DNA of 64,000 nucleotides from Bolinopsis microptera (Eukaryota > Ctenophora > Tentaculata > Lobata > Bolinopsidae): the NCBI RefSeq assembly GCF_026151205.1, contig NC_087081.1, positions 10,231,113 to 10,295,112 of the forward strand. Reading direction: 5' to 3'. The notes under the pieces were generated by a model. The model did not search any database and was not told the origin of the DNA. It was given only the letters and a program-made list of their open reading frames with translations. Positions 34,701-39,740 of this stretch are shown here, piece by piece (position 1 is the first letter of the stretch; each line of letters opens with the position of its first letter). The position numbers and the translations under genes are program-made.

Positions 34701-35277
34701 AGCCGAACAACATCGGATGTGGAAGTGGACATGATCGACGTGAAAGGAGATATGATAGTATGGGTCATGCTGGGTGTCAACTTATTCTGCTTTGTGGTGA
34801 TTACTTTGTCTTACTTGTTGATCAACATAAAAACTCAGAAATCATCCAGGAGTTCTGGACGAAACAAAAATCCACAAGCTCTCCGTAAAAGCCGGGAAAT
34901 GCAAAACAGGATTGCTACCATCATTGCAACAGATTTTGCATGTTGGGTACCATTTAAGCATTATGATTATAAGCGGGCTCCACAATCTCGAGTCAATCGA
35001 TGCTACAGATTGGTACGTAACATTCGCAATGATAGTTTTACCACTGAATTCTGTCATCAACTGTTTACTGTATGACAACACTGTGAGAGAATTTTTTAGT
35101 AAGATTATCCAACGTTTTGCTGTTAGATTTTCAAATGGTGTCAGTTATTTAAGATCGCTTCGAAATGCTCAAGCAGCACAAACGCAAGTTATTATTGAAG
35201 AAATGGGAGACAATATTGGCGAGGGAATGTCGCCTGTGGCACCCTCAGACGAGATTATCACGAAAACGCCAATTTAG
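10756..35277 (+). CDS. SRCR/TSP1/LDLa-domain seven-transmembrane receptor locus
   Basis: A multi-exon extracellular-module receptor gene, interrupted by three mobile elements. Supported exons are: 11,033(approx.)-11,250 joined across the transposon to 20,316-20,431 (SRCR); 20,646-20,811 (TSP1); 21,129-21,363 and 21,474-21,625 (SRCR); 21,751-22,239 (unrecognised domain X); 22,515-22,755 and 22,903-23,066 (SRCR); then the duplicated set 25,363-25,527, 25,844-26,078, 26,188-26,339, 26,465-26,950, 27,244-27,484, 31,761-31,912; and finally 32,092-35,277 (LDLa repeats plus 7TM). Every module boundary I could place is phase 1, with an internal phase-2 intron splitting SRCR domains, so modules can be added or lost without shifting frame. 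The 5' end (start codon, signal peptide) is not visible. A stop codon in one SRCR exon and a one-base frameshift in the 7TM exon mean this copy may be broken, or the assembly may contain errors. Ligand and coupling cannot be inferred. Confidence 0.75.
11033..11250 (+). CDS. SRCR exon, 5' part, split by the 9-kb element
   Basis: The frame reads GISWFRIVDENGNDLPEDE, then GTVCDDYFDYNAAHTVCKEI, the N-terminal half of a scavenger receptor cysteine-rich domain (V-C-D-D, A-x-x-V-C, GF motifs). It runs into the left end of the mobile element at 11,250. The host frame resumes at 20,316 in phase, so the uninterrupted exon would be a complete SRCR domain. The 5' boundary is uncertain: the acceptor after aactcag at 11,032 is the most plausible. 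Confidence 0.7.
11251..11710. repeat. Left terminal inverted repeat of the 9-kb element
   Basis: The outer ~300 bp match the reverse complement of the right terminus with about two mismatches by eye. The inner ~150 bp, from about 11,551, are clearly more diverged. It contains several taaccctaatt/ctaattagg motifs. Confidence 0.9.
12030..12435. repeat. T-rich ~130-bp tandem repeat near the left end of the element
   Basis: Three diverged copies of a unit containing gttcttttgttcaaattaca, gttgattagtagttgt and acttgccaactttctttcca. It lies between the left terminal repeat and the polymerase gene. The small frame at 11,816-12,031 upstream of it is cysteine-rich but unrecognised. Confidence 0.65.
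13079..13086 (+). promoter_or_regulatory. TATA-like box upstream of the polymerase gene
   Basis: TATAAAAG about 106 bases before the ATG at 13,192. Position is compatible with a short 5' leader; assignment is by motif only. Confidence 0.4.
13192..16920 (+). CDS. Family-B DNA polymerase, protein-primed type (transposon-encoded)
   Basis: A single intron-less 1,242-residue frame. It opens with two zinc fingers (C20-C23-H35-H39 and C45-C48-H60-C64). The 3'-5' exonuclease motifs are D410-F-E412, N561 with Y565-D566, and Y705-x3-D709. A Cys/His segment (C507-x2-C510 ... RDHDHG at 525-530 ... C541-x2-C544), like that of recombination-endonuclease-VII-type zinc motifs, is embedded in the exonuclease part. 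Polymerase motif A is DANNLYG (805-811), motif B KLCNNAIYGK (965-974) and motif C SDTDS (1064-1068). All catalytic carboxylates are present, so it looks active. The motif set fits the DNA_pol_B_2 group of Polintons and related viruses, not cellular Pol alpha/delta/epsilon. It would copy the element, probably by protein-primed strand displacement from the inverted termini (inference). No terminal-protein gene is recognised; the N-terminal region or the companion ORF could serve. Confidence 0.93.
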   Translation: MKRQAGTSHHSDDKHRILECPTCYKCFRSNNLGRHLKTHNSSKECRFCKKMIRTDVMLRHETLCKDKIDETLCNRRDCSWLETHLKCSSVSGCFKIFELNVQHSLDYDEIISNVIKAAEPFCRDLLSIHPIKAQIVLDLEFFHDSYEGREYASKIFRSIVEPLLFGDNLEKFLDRAQTYLKAQIELYERLGSGWQFSKLKNTWIEVSKYRPLSGAGTVDIPKLVKNMKSVLNITSKDNKCFLYCLLAKLHPVKVHPERHTKYLKYLDGINLGDLAFPIKISDIGKVETLNDLSISVFEWTKDDDSVIPLHHGSGVGRHIDLLYIRDEFTGHYLLIKKFNAFMRHRSKYHHSMHFCRQCMHGFTTADGLSNHSELCHQGVNQITKIPEPGTVTEFTATYKMDKKLFAVYFDFECLTVPVDEAGDKHGKTTKYQQHVPCSFCIVTKSEFADYEAETIVYSDSDPSKLIEKFLEELDRVYEEMIDCYETHQYPIHMTAKDEDAFISSTHCFMCKKELDWESEKNYPVRDHDHGKKKNNFRGAACNYCNINFFNRTKKIPAFCHNLKSYDMNLFLLDLIKSSGRINVIPENLEKFKAIFTEQFTFLDSFSFLSSSLERLADDLKTSDINAFKRLKAEFPTGYKSLTNKGVYFYDYASSFSVLSQTEFPPKGAFYNKLKDEGISDRDYERAKLVYTEFSCKNLQDYMEVYVKTDAILLCDIFEHFRELCSRYYELDPCHYVSLPGFTWDAMLKMTQVKIELISDIDMYTFVERNIRGGVCTINHRHFIANNQYLDDFNPNEKSSFIHYVDANNLYGASMSHPLPIGNFRWCEDIENLNIMELDPDGDTCYILEVDLNYPENLHVSHSDYPLAVERKVVLESQLSDFNRSFLKKMNKKFLPTTKLCPDLTNKVKYVLSLRNLQLCISEGLVLERIHKVLMANQTCFLKLYIEFNSKKRLESKSKFSSDFFKLCNNAIYGKFIEDIRKRTNVSLVKGERKAQKIIAKPQYQGFRVLDSEVTMVQTLKKVVHLNKPIACGFIVLENAKCIMGEFWYKVLKPRYGDNLKLLLSDTDSFIYSIYTVDGYQDLYNMREHMDLASYRKGTPLEKFLDTINKKVPGKFSDEKPTEILKEVVALKPKMYSVLTQVLICSKVNEDNHSCSSSCRIGHTAIAKGISKAAKKKISHEDYRQVLSSGTVTMSENKSIRSFNRTLYSINVRKQALSSFDDKKFILENGIDTLSYGHFKLKA
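17781..18052. repeat. Palindromic 23-bp satellite between the two convergent ORFs
   Basis: About ten copies of gggtgatatcaccgggtgat-type units in which ggtgatatcacc is itself a perfect palindrome. The block is interrupted near 17,865-17,910 and ends near 18,050 with the same tail (tttatggtttttgcatctat), so a larger duplication of ~170 bp is also present. Confidence 0.9.
18311..19231 (-). CDS. Zinc-finger, coiled-coil, acidic-tail protein of the 9-kb element
   Basis: A 306-residue intron-less frame transcribed towards the polymerase gene. It has one C2H2 finger near the N-terminus (C15-C18-H31-H36), a serine-rich linker, a long heptad-rich segment at roughly 65-165 (LRELKDLMKIVQQRNDKQED onward) that should form a coiled coil, and an extremely acidic C-terminal ~60 residues. 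I do not recognise a family. Being inside the inverted termini, it belongs to the element, not the host. A DNA-binding, oligomerising factor for terminus recognition, replication or transcription would fit this architecture, but that is inference. It could also be a capsid-unrelated accessory or a captured host zinc-finger gene. Confidence 0.8.
   Translation of the reverse strand: MTSNAMSKMVYSHKCNHCYKSFKTSRSLASHKYKFHSDTRSVNKDCRNLDNLSINSDIESVSVTSETSVSLALRELKDLMKIVQQRNDKQEDKLRELDAKIFSLEYSKRDDLPTPMNYNHDNTNEIKWETKRQSERIGDLERKIKRLEQSCEDEMDQSFVKTVEDATNVQQLFQSNDVGAIQKQIVALKNGVLILLDNFDHSPEIENLLRRIYDASFEEAQEIVHKHFFALQKAFTSVSFEQKPNFENEDESDENEESQNYETTGQTENDDSEGSSDEIEEENSADETQTEYYTSDNSDIEERDYG
19263..19272 (-). 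promoter_or_regulatory. TATA box of the zinc-finger ORF
   Basis: On the minus strand the sequence reads CCTATATAAAGG, about 35 bases before the ATG at 19,231. This supports that start and implies a very short leader. Confidence 0.5.
19868..20309. repeat. Right terminal inverted repeat of the 9-kb element
   Basis: Reverse complement of the left terminus, ending ...gctattatgtatactact at 20,309 and followed directly by the CAGGAT target copy. A tatataaagg motif lies in the less conserved inner part (~19,932). Confidence 0.9.
20316..20431 (+). CDS. SRCR exon, 3' part, right of the 9-kb element
   Basis: The frame continues with LDNVQCLDDHEWSSCSYSE, HNCGHSEDVFLTC, the C-terminal half of an SRCR domain (G-x-E-x-x-L/N-x-x-x-C ... 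C ... C-x-x-x-x-D-V-x-L-x-C). It ends at a gtaaac donor in phase 1. Confidence 0.8.
20646..20811 (+). CDS. Thrombospondin type-1 exon, copy A
   Basis: A phase 1-1 exon encoding YSEFGDWYECSVTYGRG, QYRIRTCTEPP and RPC. The spacing W-x-x-C-x-x-x-x-G-x-G-x-x-x-x-R-x-C is the TSP1 signature, although the usual W-S-x-C is W-Y-E-C and the linker tyrosines are atypical. Bounded by ctcag at 20,641-20,645 and gtttaa at 20,812. Confidence 0.8.
21129..21625 (+). CDS. SRCR domain, copy A first (two exons)
   Basis: Exon 21,129-21,363 encodes GLLIVNFANKQSGEMRNVTVC to ANTFCRYFGNKQG and ends in a phase-2 gtgagt donor. Exon 21,474-21,625 encodes ITCQDKNEDEKAGC, DTCSNINSVWLNC and ends in phase 1. Together they make one SRCR domain inserted as a symmetric module. 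Confidence 0.8.
21751..22239 (+). CDS. Unrecognised cysteine-containing extracellular domain X, copy A
   Basis: A phase 1-1 exon of 163 codons, between tttgtag and a gttggt donor. It contains HVRTYSTEGSGNDIFVEYYD, HWVIQKHGYRTVIFCNGQLV, a C-x(14)-C pair around CNGQLVLNTTVSSDTC, a W-R-R-D-V-x-S-I-K-F stretch and an ending rich in aromatic/polar residues. It lies between two SRCR domains. The alternation of strands and single disulfide suggests a beta-sandwich, but I cannot name a family. Read through the donor, the frame stops within six codons. Confidence 0.6.
22515..23066 (+). CDS. SRCR domain, copy A second (two exons)
   Basis: Exon 22,515-22,755 encodes GLLIATVVNKQTG, NGIVCKDEFNWYSAQLFCRS and ends in phase 2 before gtaagt. 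Exon 22,903-23,066 encodes EVSCKFKNND, DCDSRIKRHNC, DSIWLRCFSN and ends in phase 1. The intron after it is cut short by the Penelope-like inverted pair. Confidence 0.8.
23712..24098 (-). pseudogene. GIY-YIG endonuclease domain of a Penelope-like element, left copy
   Basis: The 128-residue frame has a CxxC pair (NCEICPRL), then the GIY-YIG core (VYLVTCELCGKRYCGETERS, LHARLMEHR) and the C-terminal part with VEAMYILRLSPEMN. In Penelope-like elements this domain follows the reverse transcriptase and provides the nick for target priming. A +1 shift near 24,090 separates it from the upstream RT-like frame in the spacer, so this copy is a 5'-truncated, frameshifted fragment. Confidence 0.85.
24393..24678 (+). 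pseudogene. GIY-YIG endonuclease fragment, right inverted copy
   Basis: Same domain on the plus strand, starting inside the core (CGKRYCGETE equivalent) with a 3-base deletion before LMEHRQAARN relative to the left copy. The reading continues to ELSYLYKYLVDI and stops at 24,676-24,678. Truncated at its 5' side by the junction. Confidence 0.85.
25363..25527 (+). CDS. Thrombospondin type-1 exon, copy B
   Basis: Encodes YSEFGDWSECSVTGGRGNQT, RMRTCTEPPPSQGG and RPC, a canonical TSP1 core (W-S-E-C ... G-x-G-x-Q-x-R-x-R-x-C). Phase 1-1, like copy A, of which it is the better preserved paralogue. Confidence 0.85.
25844..26339 (+). CDS. SRCR domain, copy B first (two exons)
   Basis: Exons 25,844-26,078 and 26,188-26,339 are close copies of 21,129-21,363 and 21,474-21,625, with splice sites and phases conserved. 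Confidence 0.8.
26465..26950 (+). CDS. Domain X, copy B
   Basis: Paralogue of 21,751-22,239 with noticeably more amino-acid change than the flanking SRCR exons, including HVRTYSTVGSGNKIVVWYYD in place of the copy A segment. Both cysteines and the W-R-R-D-V-x-S-I-K-F block are kept. Confidence 0.6.
27244..27484 (+). pseudogene. SRCR exon, copy B second, with an in-frame stop
   Basis: Matches 22,515-22,755 but the codon corresponding to serine in GHHVSDW is TAA at 27,441-27,443. Splice sites are intact. Either this copy is disabled, the exon is skipped (skipping together with its partner would keep phase), or the base is an assembly error. Confidence 0.75.
27525..31702 (-). mobile_element. Nearly intact CR1/Jockey-group LINE in a receptor intron
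   Basis: Comparison with the copy A intron (22,756-22,902) shows that this block is absent there, which fixes the insertion between ~27,525 and ~31,702. The 3' end (left side) has a short tandem repeat of ctaaagtaac-type decamers in place of poly-A, as in CR1/L2-like LINEs. ORF1 and ORF2 follow on the minus strand. It is opposite in orientation to the host gene and separates the two exons of one SRCR domain. Confidence 0.88.
27597..30629 (-). pseudogene. LINE ORF2: endonuclease and reverse transcriptase, one internal stop
   Basis: About 1,010 codons in one frame, broken only by TAA at 28,335-28,337. The first ~230 residues form an AP-like endonuclease (LLNARSISP, ITESWLKPYI, GDFNLPNIDW, SDHRLV). 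Then comes the reverse transcriptase: PVFKKGDRTSAANYRPVS, GFRKKRSCLTQ, YLDYAKAFDKVDH, SGVPQGTVLGPILFILYIDD and the catalytic FADDTKL. After the stop the frame resumes with VRDLGVLLSND and LEYCCPVWNP, the usual CR1-type C-terminal region. The frame overlaps the end of ORF1 by a few bases. The state indicates recent insertion; whether the stop is read through is unknown. Confidence 0.88.
30620..31708 (-). CDS. LINE ORF1 with tandem CCCH zinc fingers
   Basis: Up to 362 residues. An N-terminal C-x2-C ... C-x2-C motif (CRLCLQ ... WLCYEC) is followed by an acidic stretch, then three CCCH-type fingers (CREYTMRKCPHGLTG...H, CRFYSNFG...CTLFH, CRNSVANHVCLNSDCGFH), and a Gln/Pro-rich C-terminus. ORF1 proteins of LINEs bind element RNA; the CCCH triplet would serve that. 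The first few codons are read from host flank, so the true start may be the methionine near 31,650 or the element may be slightly 5'-truncated. Confidence 0.75.
   Translation of the reverse strand: MLINLRCRLCLQGSHDCEAMAEKAKTFNDLIQKGLLPLGGSWLCYECSKKNETRSLQPPQKPTKKRNTDSITDLSTIKEVESEVEGEGNDDEDEDEDEDRESPRRGRHNDTENNPQICREYTMRKCPHGLTGKRLIGGKKCSYQHPIRCRFYSNFGDDKRRGCRNGKKCTLFHPKLCRNSVANHVCLNSDCGFHHLGNVNLTDRNRLPQQQQPKDTRRIEFNTNRSSWPPPGGYDVDRMGSLNSLNTPYPPTVEYQKPLRQRKDSTSERDSAFLEKLMENMKHGIITQMNSKMEELRGQIPALVQETQRSQLDPRSRQTSSQQISTQFPPPAQFSAQVPLPNQPMRMPMPLNFIPNYQGSCY
31761..31912 (+). CDS. SRCR exon, copy B second domain, C-terminal half
   Basis: Paralogue of 22,903-23,066 (EVSCKNNDTDISDCDSRIKR, DSIWLRCFSN) with a short in-frame deletion. 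Ends in phase 1 before gtttga and leads to the LDLa/7TM exon. Confidence 0.8.
32092..35277 (+). pseudogene. LDLa repeats and rhodopsin-class 7TM exon, frameshifted in TM6
   Basis: A single large exon after tttccag. The extracellular part has at least four LDL-receptor class A repeats (VCDGHDDCTDGEDERDC, LCDGFSDCVDGSDE, VCNLVDDCGDMSDERIC, KCDGRFDCFDLSDEC) plus degenerate ones and other cysteine-rich stretches. From about 33,940 seven transmembrane segments follow; TM3-equivalent FSMTALSLMRMW and TM7 with LPLNSVINCLLYD resemble leucine-rich-repeat/relaxin-type and GRL101-type receptors. The frame is lost by one extra base near 34,953-34,957 (ccatttaagc) inside TM6, and continues in the next frame through TM7 to a stop at 35,275-35,277. 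An extra A in the run is the simplest reading. Function as a receptor at the plasma membrane is inferred from architecture. Confidence 0.8.
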
Positions 35278-35359
35278 ATGGAAATGTAGAAAAACTGATA
35301 ACAAGGTGAGACTTTATAAATTTATAAGAGATTTACAACTTTACAAGGTTCTTTGATAA

Positions 35360-37360
35360 AGAGGATTTAGTTTTCACTGAGCACCATTAAGAGACATTAT
35401 CCTTATATATAGGGTAGTTCGTGATCAGCACTATGCTTTGCGGTAATGTTTTGGAGTTCATATCTTTTTTTAAAGATCAAATCCCAAGTATAATACTAAA
35501 TACAATAAAACCCGATTTACCGCGCCCCGATTTACCGCAAACCCCGATTTACCGCGGGCATTTCCTTTCCCCAAGTACGGCTTAACATTCATAATGTAAA
35601 CAACCAAAACCCTGATTTACCGCAAACCCCGATTAACTGCGGCTTTTTCGTATTACTGTCTTACTGTAGTGTTGTTATAATTAATTAGTTAATTAATTAG
35701 TTAATTAATTAGTTAATAATTAATTAATAATTAATTAGTTTGACATTCACAAGAGGTTAGGGATTAATATTAAGCTGATAGCTATGAACATTAGTTGAAA
35801 GATCACTGATCATCTTTGGTTTTAATGACCATTCAAATTTTCAGGAAATCATTACGTTAGTGGATTCTACCTGCAACTACCAAATGTATGGACAATACAA
35901 GTGGAACTTTCTTCTTTAGAGTGTGGAACTTTCTTCTTTAGAGCCACCACGTGATCTCAGCGATGATATTTGTACCCAGGACTGCTTCAGTTAATTATTT
36001 AGAATATTTGGACAATCGCTTTTTACTAAGACGAAATTTTTGATAACGTATTTAAAGCGTATATTGACATAATGAAAGGGGATAAAAGTGACAACCTCTT
36101 CAGTGTTTCTATTTATACTTGTAACACGACTTTGTTGTGTAGTTTTTTTAATTTCTACTTTTCTTTAAAATGAAAAATTTAAAAAAATTAAAAAAATAAA
36201 ATAAAATTTAATTTTAAAAAATTTAAAAAATTTAAAAAAAAAGAAAAAATATATAAAACAACTTTTCTTTCGAGGTGACTCCATGTTCCAACCATGATCA
36301 ATAAGCATGACCAGTAGCCGTATTTGTACATTTTTCTACCTAGATTTTTCTACCTATAAAAGTGATGTTTAACTTTAATGATTTTGTTGACGTATTTGAT
36401 ACTTGCGTTTAATTATAATTTAACTGTTGCAAATTAATCAAAAGTAACATACAATAAAAAGGTGTTTTGAGTTGTATCAGTTTCCGTTTTCATGGAAACA
36501 GTATTTGACGATTGTTTTGCGATACTTAAAAACTCTCAAATTTGATTGTTTATTTGAGAACTGTGATTATTAACTGATTAGTCTTTTCTTGACGAATTTA
36601 TTATGTAATATGTAGTTATATAAGTTCTCATGTTTGTTGATATTATCTTGAAACTATAGCTTGGTGACATAAACTTAAATGTGTTTGAAGTGAGTTATAT
36701 ACAACTTACTTTGATAAATAGGTACGTTATACATAATAAATAAATAGAGAAGCACAATGAGTGCTCATGGTACTTATTCGTACGTATTTTTCGTCCTTCA
36801 TTTTAAGCATAGCAGGATTTTCTTTGATGTTTTTAAAATACAACTCTGCAATTAAAGTATTAAATAATCTTATTTTTCATCGGGTTTGATTCCTCTGAGA
36901 AATTGTTTAATTATTCTTTTTGACTCAGAATTTTATAGAACTTAGATAAATATAATATAATTGGTAAGGCTTTGAAATGAAAATAAACTGTTATAAAATT
37001 TTGAAAAATCTTGGACTGATCAACAACTTATATTGCAAAACCCCTTCAAATTAATTTGACGGATAGACAGCCCAGTGCTTATATAACAGATATAATACGT
37101 GCAAATTATGATTATTCGTCGATTCTAAAAAGTAAAAATGCATGGAAAAATAATGATAAGCGGCGGAATTGAATTATTGCGAATTTAACAAACTATGCCA
37201 TAGCCATGTCATATCCATGTCACTACCATTTCATTAGTCAATAGTCATAGCCATGCCATAACCATGTGTTATAACTATTTCACAGCGACCCTGTTGTGAC
37301 TCGACTAGTTTCCGCTATTTACGGCCATCCATATTCCACAAGGGAGTATCTCCAGTTCAC
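35360..37360. other. AT-rich non-coding stretch with short repeats
   Basis: At 35,500-35,660 there are five copies of a ccccgatttaccgc motif; at 35,675-35,740 ttaattaattag repeats; at 36,175-36,250 an A/T-only stretch; and at 37,190-37,285 degenerate catagccatgtc repeats. No gene is recognised. Confidence 0.55.
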
Positions 37361-37364
37361 CTCG

Positions 37365-37515
37365 ATAAATGTACTTTATTGGACGTTATTTGACCGGACA
37401 TCGCGTGGACGGAAGACTTTATTTAAATGGACAAACTGTATTAGAACGGAATTAAAATGAACGCTAGGGCCTCCAGCGTCCAATTAGTGTTCATTAAAAA
37501 TAAAGTATGATAAGG
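37365..37515. repeat. Foldback element of the ggactttatttgaacggac family, copy 2
   Basis: Contains ggacgttatttgaccggaca and aaaatgaacgctagggcctc, matching the copy at 9,597-9,798. Confidence 0.55.
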
Positions 37516-37969
37516 TAATAGATTTGTATTATAGTAAATCATCATTACTGGTTTGCAAATTGATCCATATCAAACCTCAGCTAACACTTATCACAGCATC
37601 TAAAAGCATGCAGAAGCTTTGTTTGCGACATGCTTTGGCCATTGCACCGTTGGGTAACTTAATTATTTAGAACTTCACATTGTGATTGTACGATATTCCG
37701 CCCTCGAGATATCCATCATAGTCAACCGAATCTCACAATTCCCACATCACATATTGATTTGTCTGAGTTTAACTCCAATGATGACGGAGCAATTCTGACG
37801 ACAGTAATTATTTCAATTAACTCTCTGAAACAAAAGAATCGGGTTACTGGAACTAATTATTGATTAATCCAGTACTATATCAGAGGTAACTAAGATGCTT
37901 TATGTGCTAAGCTATCTAAATATATACACCTGAAATTAATACATCGAGGATCCCTGCTTCACGCGGGAA

Positions 37970-38430
37970 TTATGGCCTGTGATTGGCTGAAACTCTCTTA
38001 GCTCTCCTGTGATTGGCTGAAACTCTCTTAGCTCTCTTGTGATTGGCTGAAACTCTCTTAGCTCTCCTGTGATTCGCTGAAACTCTCTTAGCTCTCCTGT
38101 GATTGGCTGAAACTCTCTTAGCTCTCTTGTGATCGGATAAAACTCTCTTAGCTCTCCTGTGATTGGCTGAAACTCTCTTAGCTCTCCTGTGATTGGCTGA
38201 AACTCCTTTATCTCTCCTGTGATTGGCTGAAACTCTCTTAGCTCTCCTGTGATTGGCTGAAACTCTCTTAGCTCTCCTGTGATTGGCTGAAACTCTCTTA
38301 GCTCTCCTGTGATTGGTTGAAACTCTCTGAGCTCTCCTGTGATTGGCTGAAACTCTCTTAGCTCTCCTGTGATTGGCTGGAACTCTTGTAGCTCTCCTGT
38401 GATTGGCTGAAACTATCTTAGCTCTGATTA
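37970..38430. repeat. 30-bp minisatellite, ~15 units, each with an ATTGG box
   Basis: The period is exactly 30 bp; unit tgtgattggctgaaactctc plus ttagctctcc, with rare single-base changes. Each unit contains GATTGGCT, the reverse complement of a CCAAT box core. There are no spacers between units, so this is not a CRISPR-like array. Confidence 0.95.
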
Positions 38431-38748
38431 GATGATTATGATTGTCTGATTATGTGACCAAGGACGGGCTTGTAGACTATAATATATTATATAGCTATTT
38501 TCCCAGTTGTCTTGATGTATCTGGACTATGATATTTGTTGATTTCTTGTTGTAACTTTCTAGGGTTTCAGGTACCTACTTAGTATGCAGGTGTTCATCAC
38601 AATTAGCTCCAGGGATACTGGGATACAAAAGTGATAATTAATTTATTGAGTATACAATAGTTGTAATTCTGAAATAATTTAAGTTTAAAAACAATTCCAA
38701 TTATTTACAGATGTGTTGGAATAATTTATGAATATTTTATTATGCTAG

Positions 38749-39230
38749 TTAAAAAAATAAACCGAATATGTACAGTTCAATTTTATTTTGAGGTCCTATA
38801 CTTATAGCATTATGCACTGGCCAGTATTTGATTGGAAATCTGGGCTCTGATAGTAGGCTGTATATTGTTGAATGGATTGATCTTGCTGTGGCAGCAAATT
38901 TGGTAGGGTCTAGAGTTTTATTGGAGAGCAAACCGGCTAGGTCAGTTATAATATGGACTTAAGCCCCTTGCTGAAAAAGCAGTATAAGTGCACTATCGAT
39001 CTTCTTTAGGTAATAGGGTGTTTCGTATCGGCTCCTCTCAATGTACAGGTTGTGGCAGCTAACACGAAACCTTGTTAAGCTTTTTCGAGCATCAGGGATC
39101 TTGACCACTTCTAAATATGTTTCTGGTTCAAAGTCATGTTTAATTTGATTATAAAATTCTAATTTTGGCGAAGATGCCTGGCAGGGTCCTTCAACAAAAC
39201 GACTGTCCGTTATTCTCAATTTAACAACGT
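38749..39230 (-). pseudogene. LINE C-terminal tail fragment
   Basis: On the minus strand the frame at 38,959-39,219 reads KLEFYNQIKHDFEPETYLEV, KSLTRFRVSCHNLYIERSRY, the pattern of the region after the reverse transcriptase in several LINE proteins (L-x-F-Y ... Y-L ... T-R-F-R-x-S-x-H-x-L-x-I-E). The adjoining frame 38,749-38,931 fits the last part of the same tail. No RT core is present. Confidence 0.5.
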
Positions 39231-39570
39231 TTTAACTTCTAAACGAGCTCTATTATAGTCAGCACCGTTTGGTAGCTACTAGTGCGCTGCAGTTATAGAC
39301 CAAATAATTTTAAACATTATCATTAGAAATCGGCATTTTACGTTTTTGGTTTTTACGCTTCCCCAACACAATCTGCACTGTATCTTAAGTGACGAAGACG
39401 GTTCAGTACAAGTGAAAGTGAAAGTTTTCATTCTCTTTCACAGTTTACTGAACATTCTGACCAATTTCTAAATTCACTATACCCTCAAACAACTGAGAAA
39501 CGAAACATTATATTAGCAAATAACATCAGCTCTTCGTAGAAAGTAAAAATATGGCGAACCTCATTAATTA

Positions 39571-39737
39571 GGGGTCGTTCACATATTACGTAATCAGCTG
39601 AGGGGGGGGGGGGGGGGGTTTCCGAATGATTACGCTATAGTGTAATTTTGACACAATAGCTATGTGTAAAACTGATTACGGAGGGGGGGGGGGTAAAAAT
39701 GTTCCAAAAAATGATTACGTACTATGTGAACGACCCC
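39571..39737. mobile_element. MITE with ggggtcgttcacat termini and TTA target duplication
   Basis: The ends ggggtcgttcacatattacg and the inverted ...tacgtactatgtgaacgacccc are inverted repeats; TTA flanks both sides (39,568-39,570 and 39,738-39,740). Two long G runs lie inside. A one-ended relative lies at 52,469-52,537. Confidence 0.75.
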
Positions 39738-39740
39738 TTA

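Noticed and set aside
37970-38430. Possible CRISPR-like regular repeats
   Set aside because: Units are head to tail without spacers, in an animal genome; a plain minisatellite.
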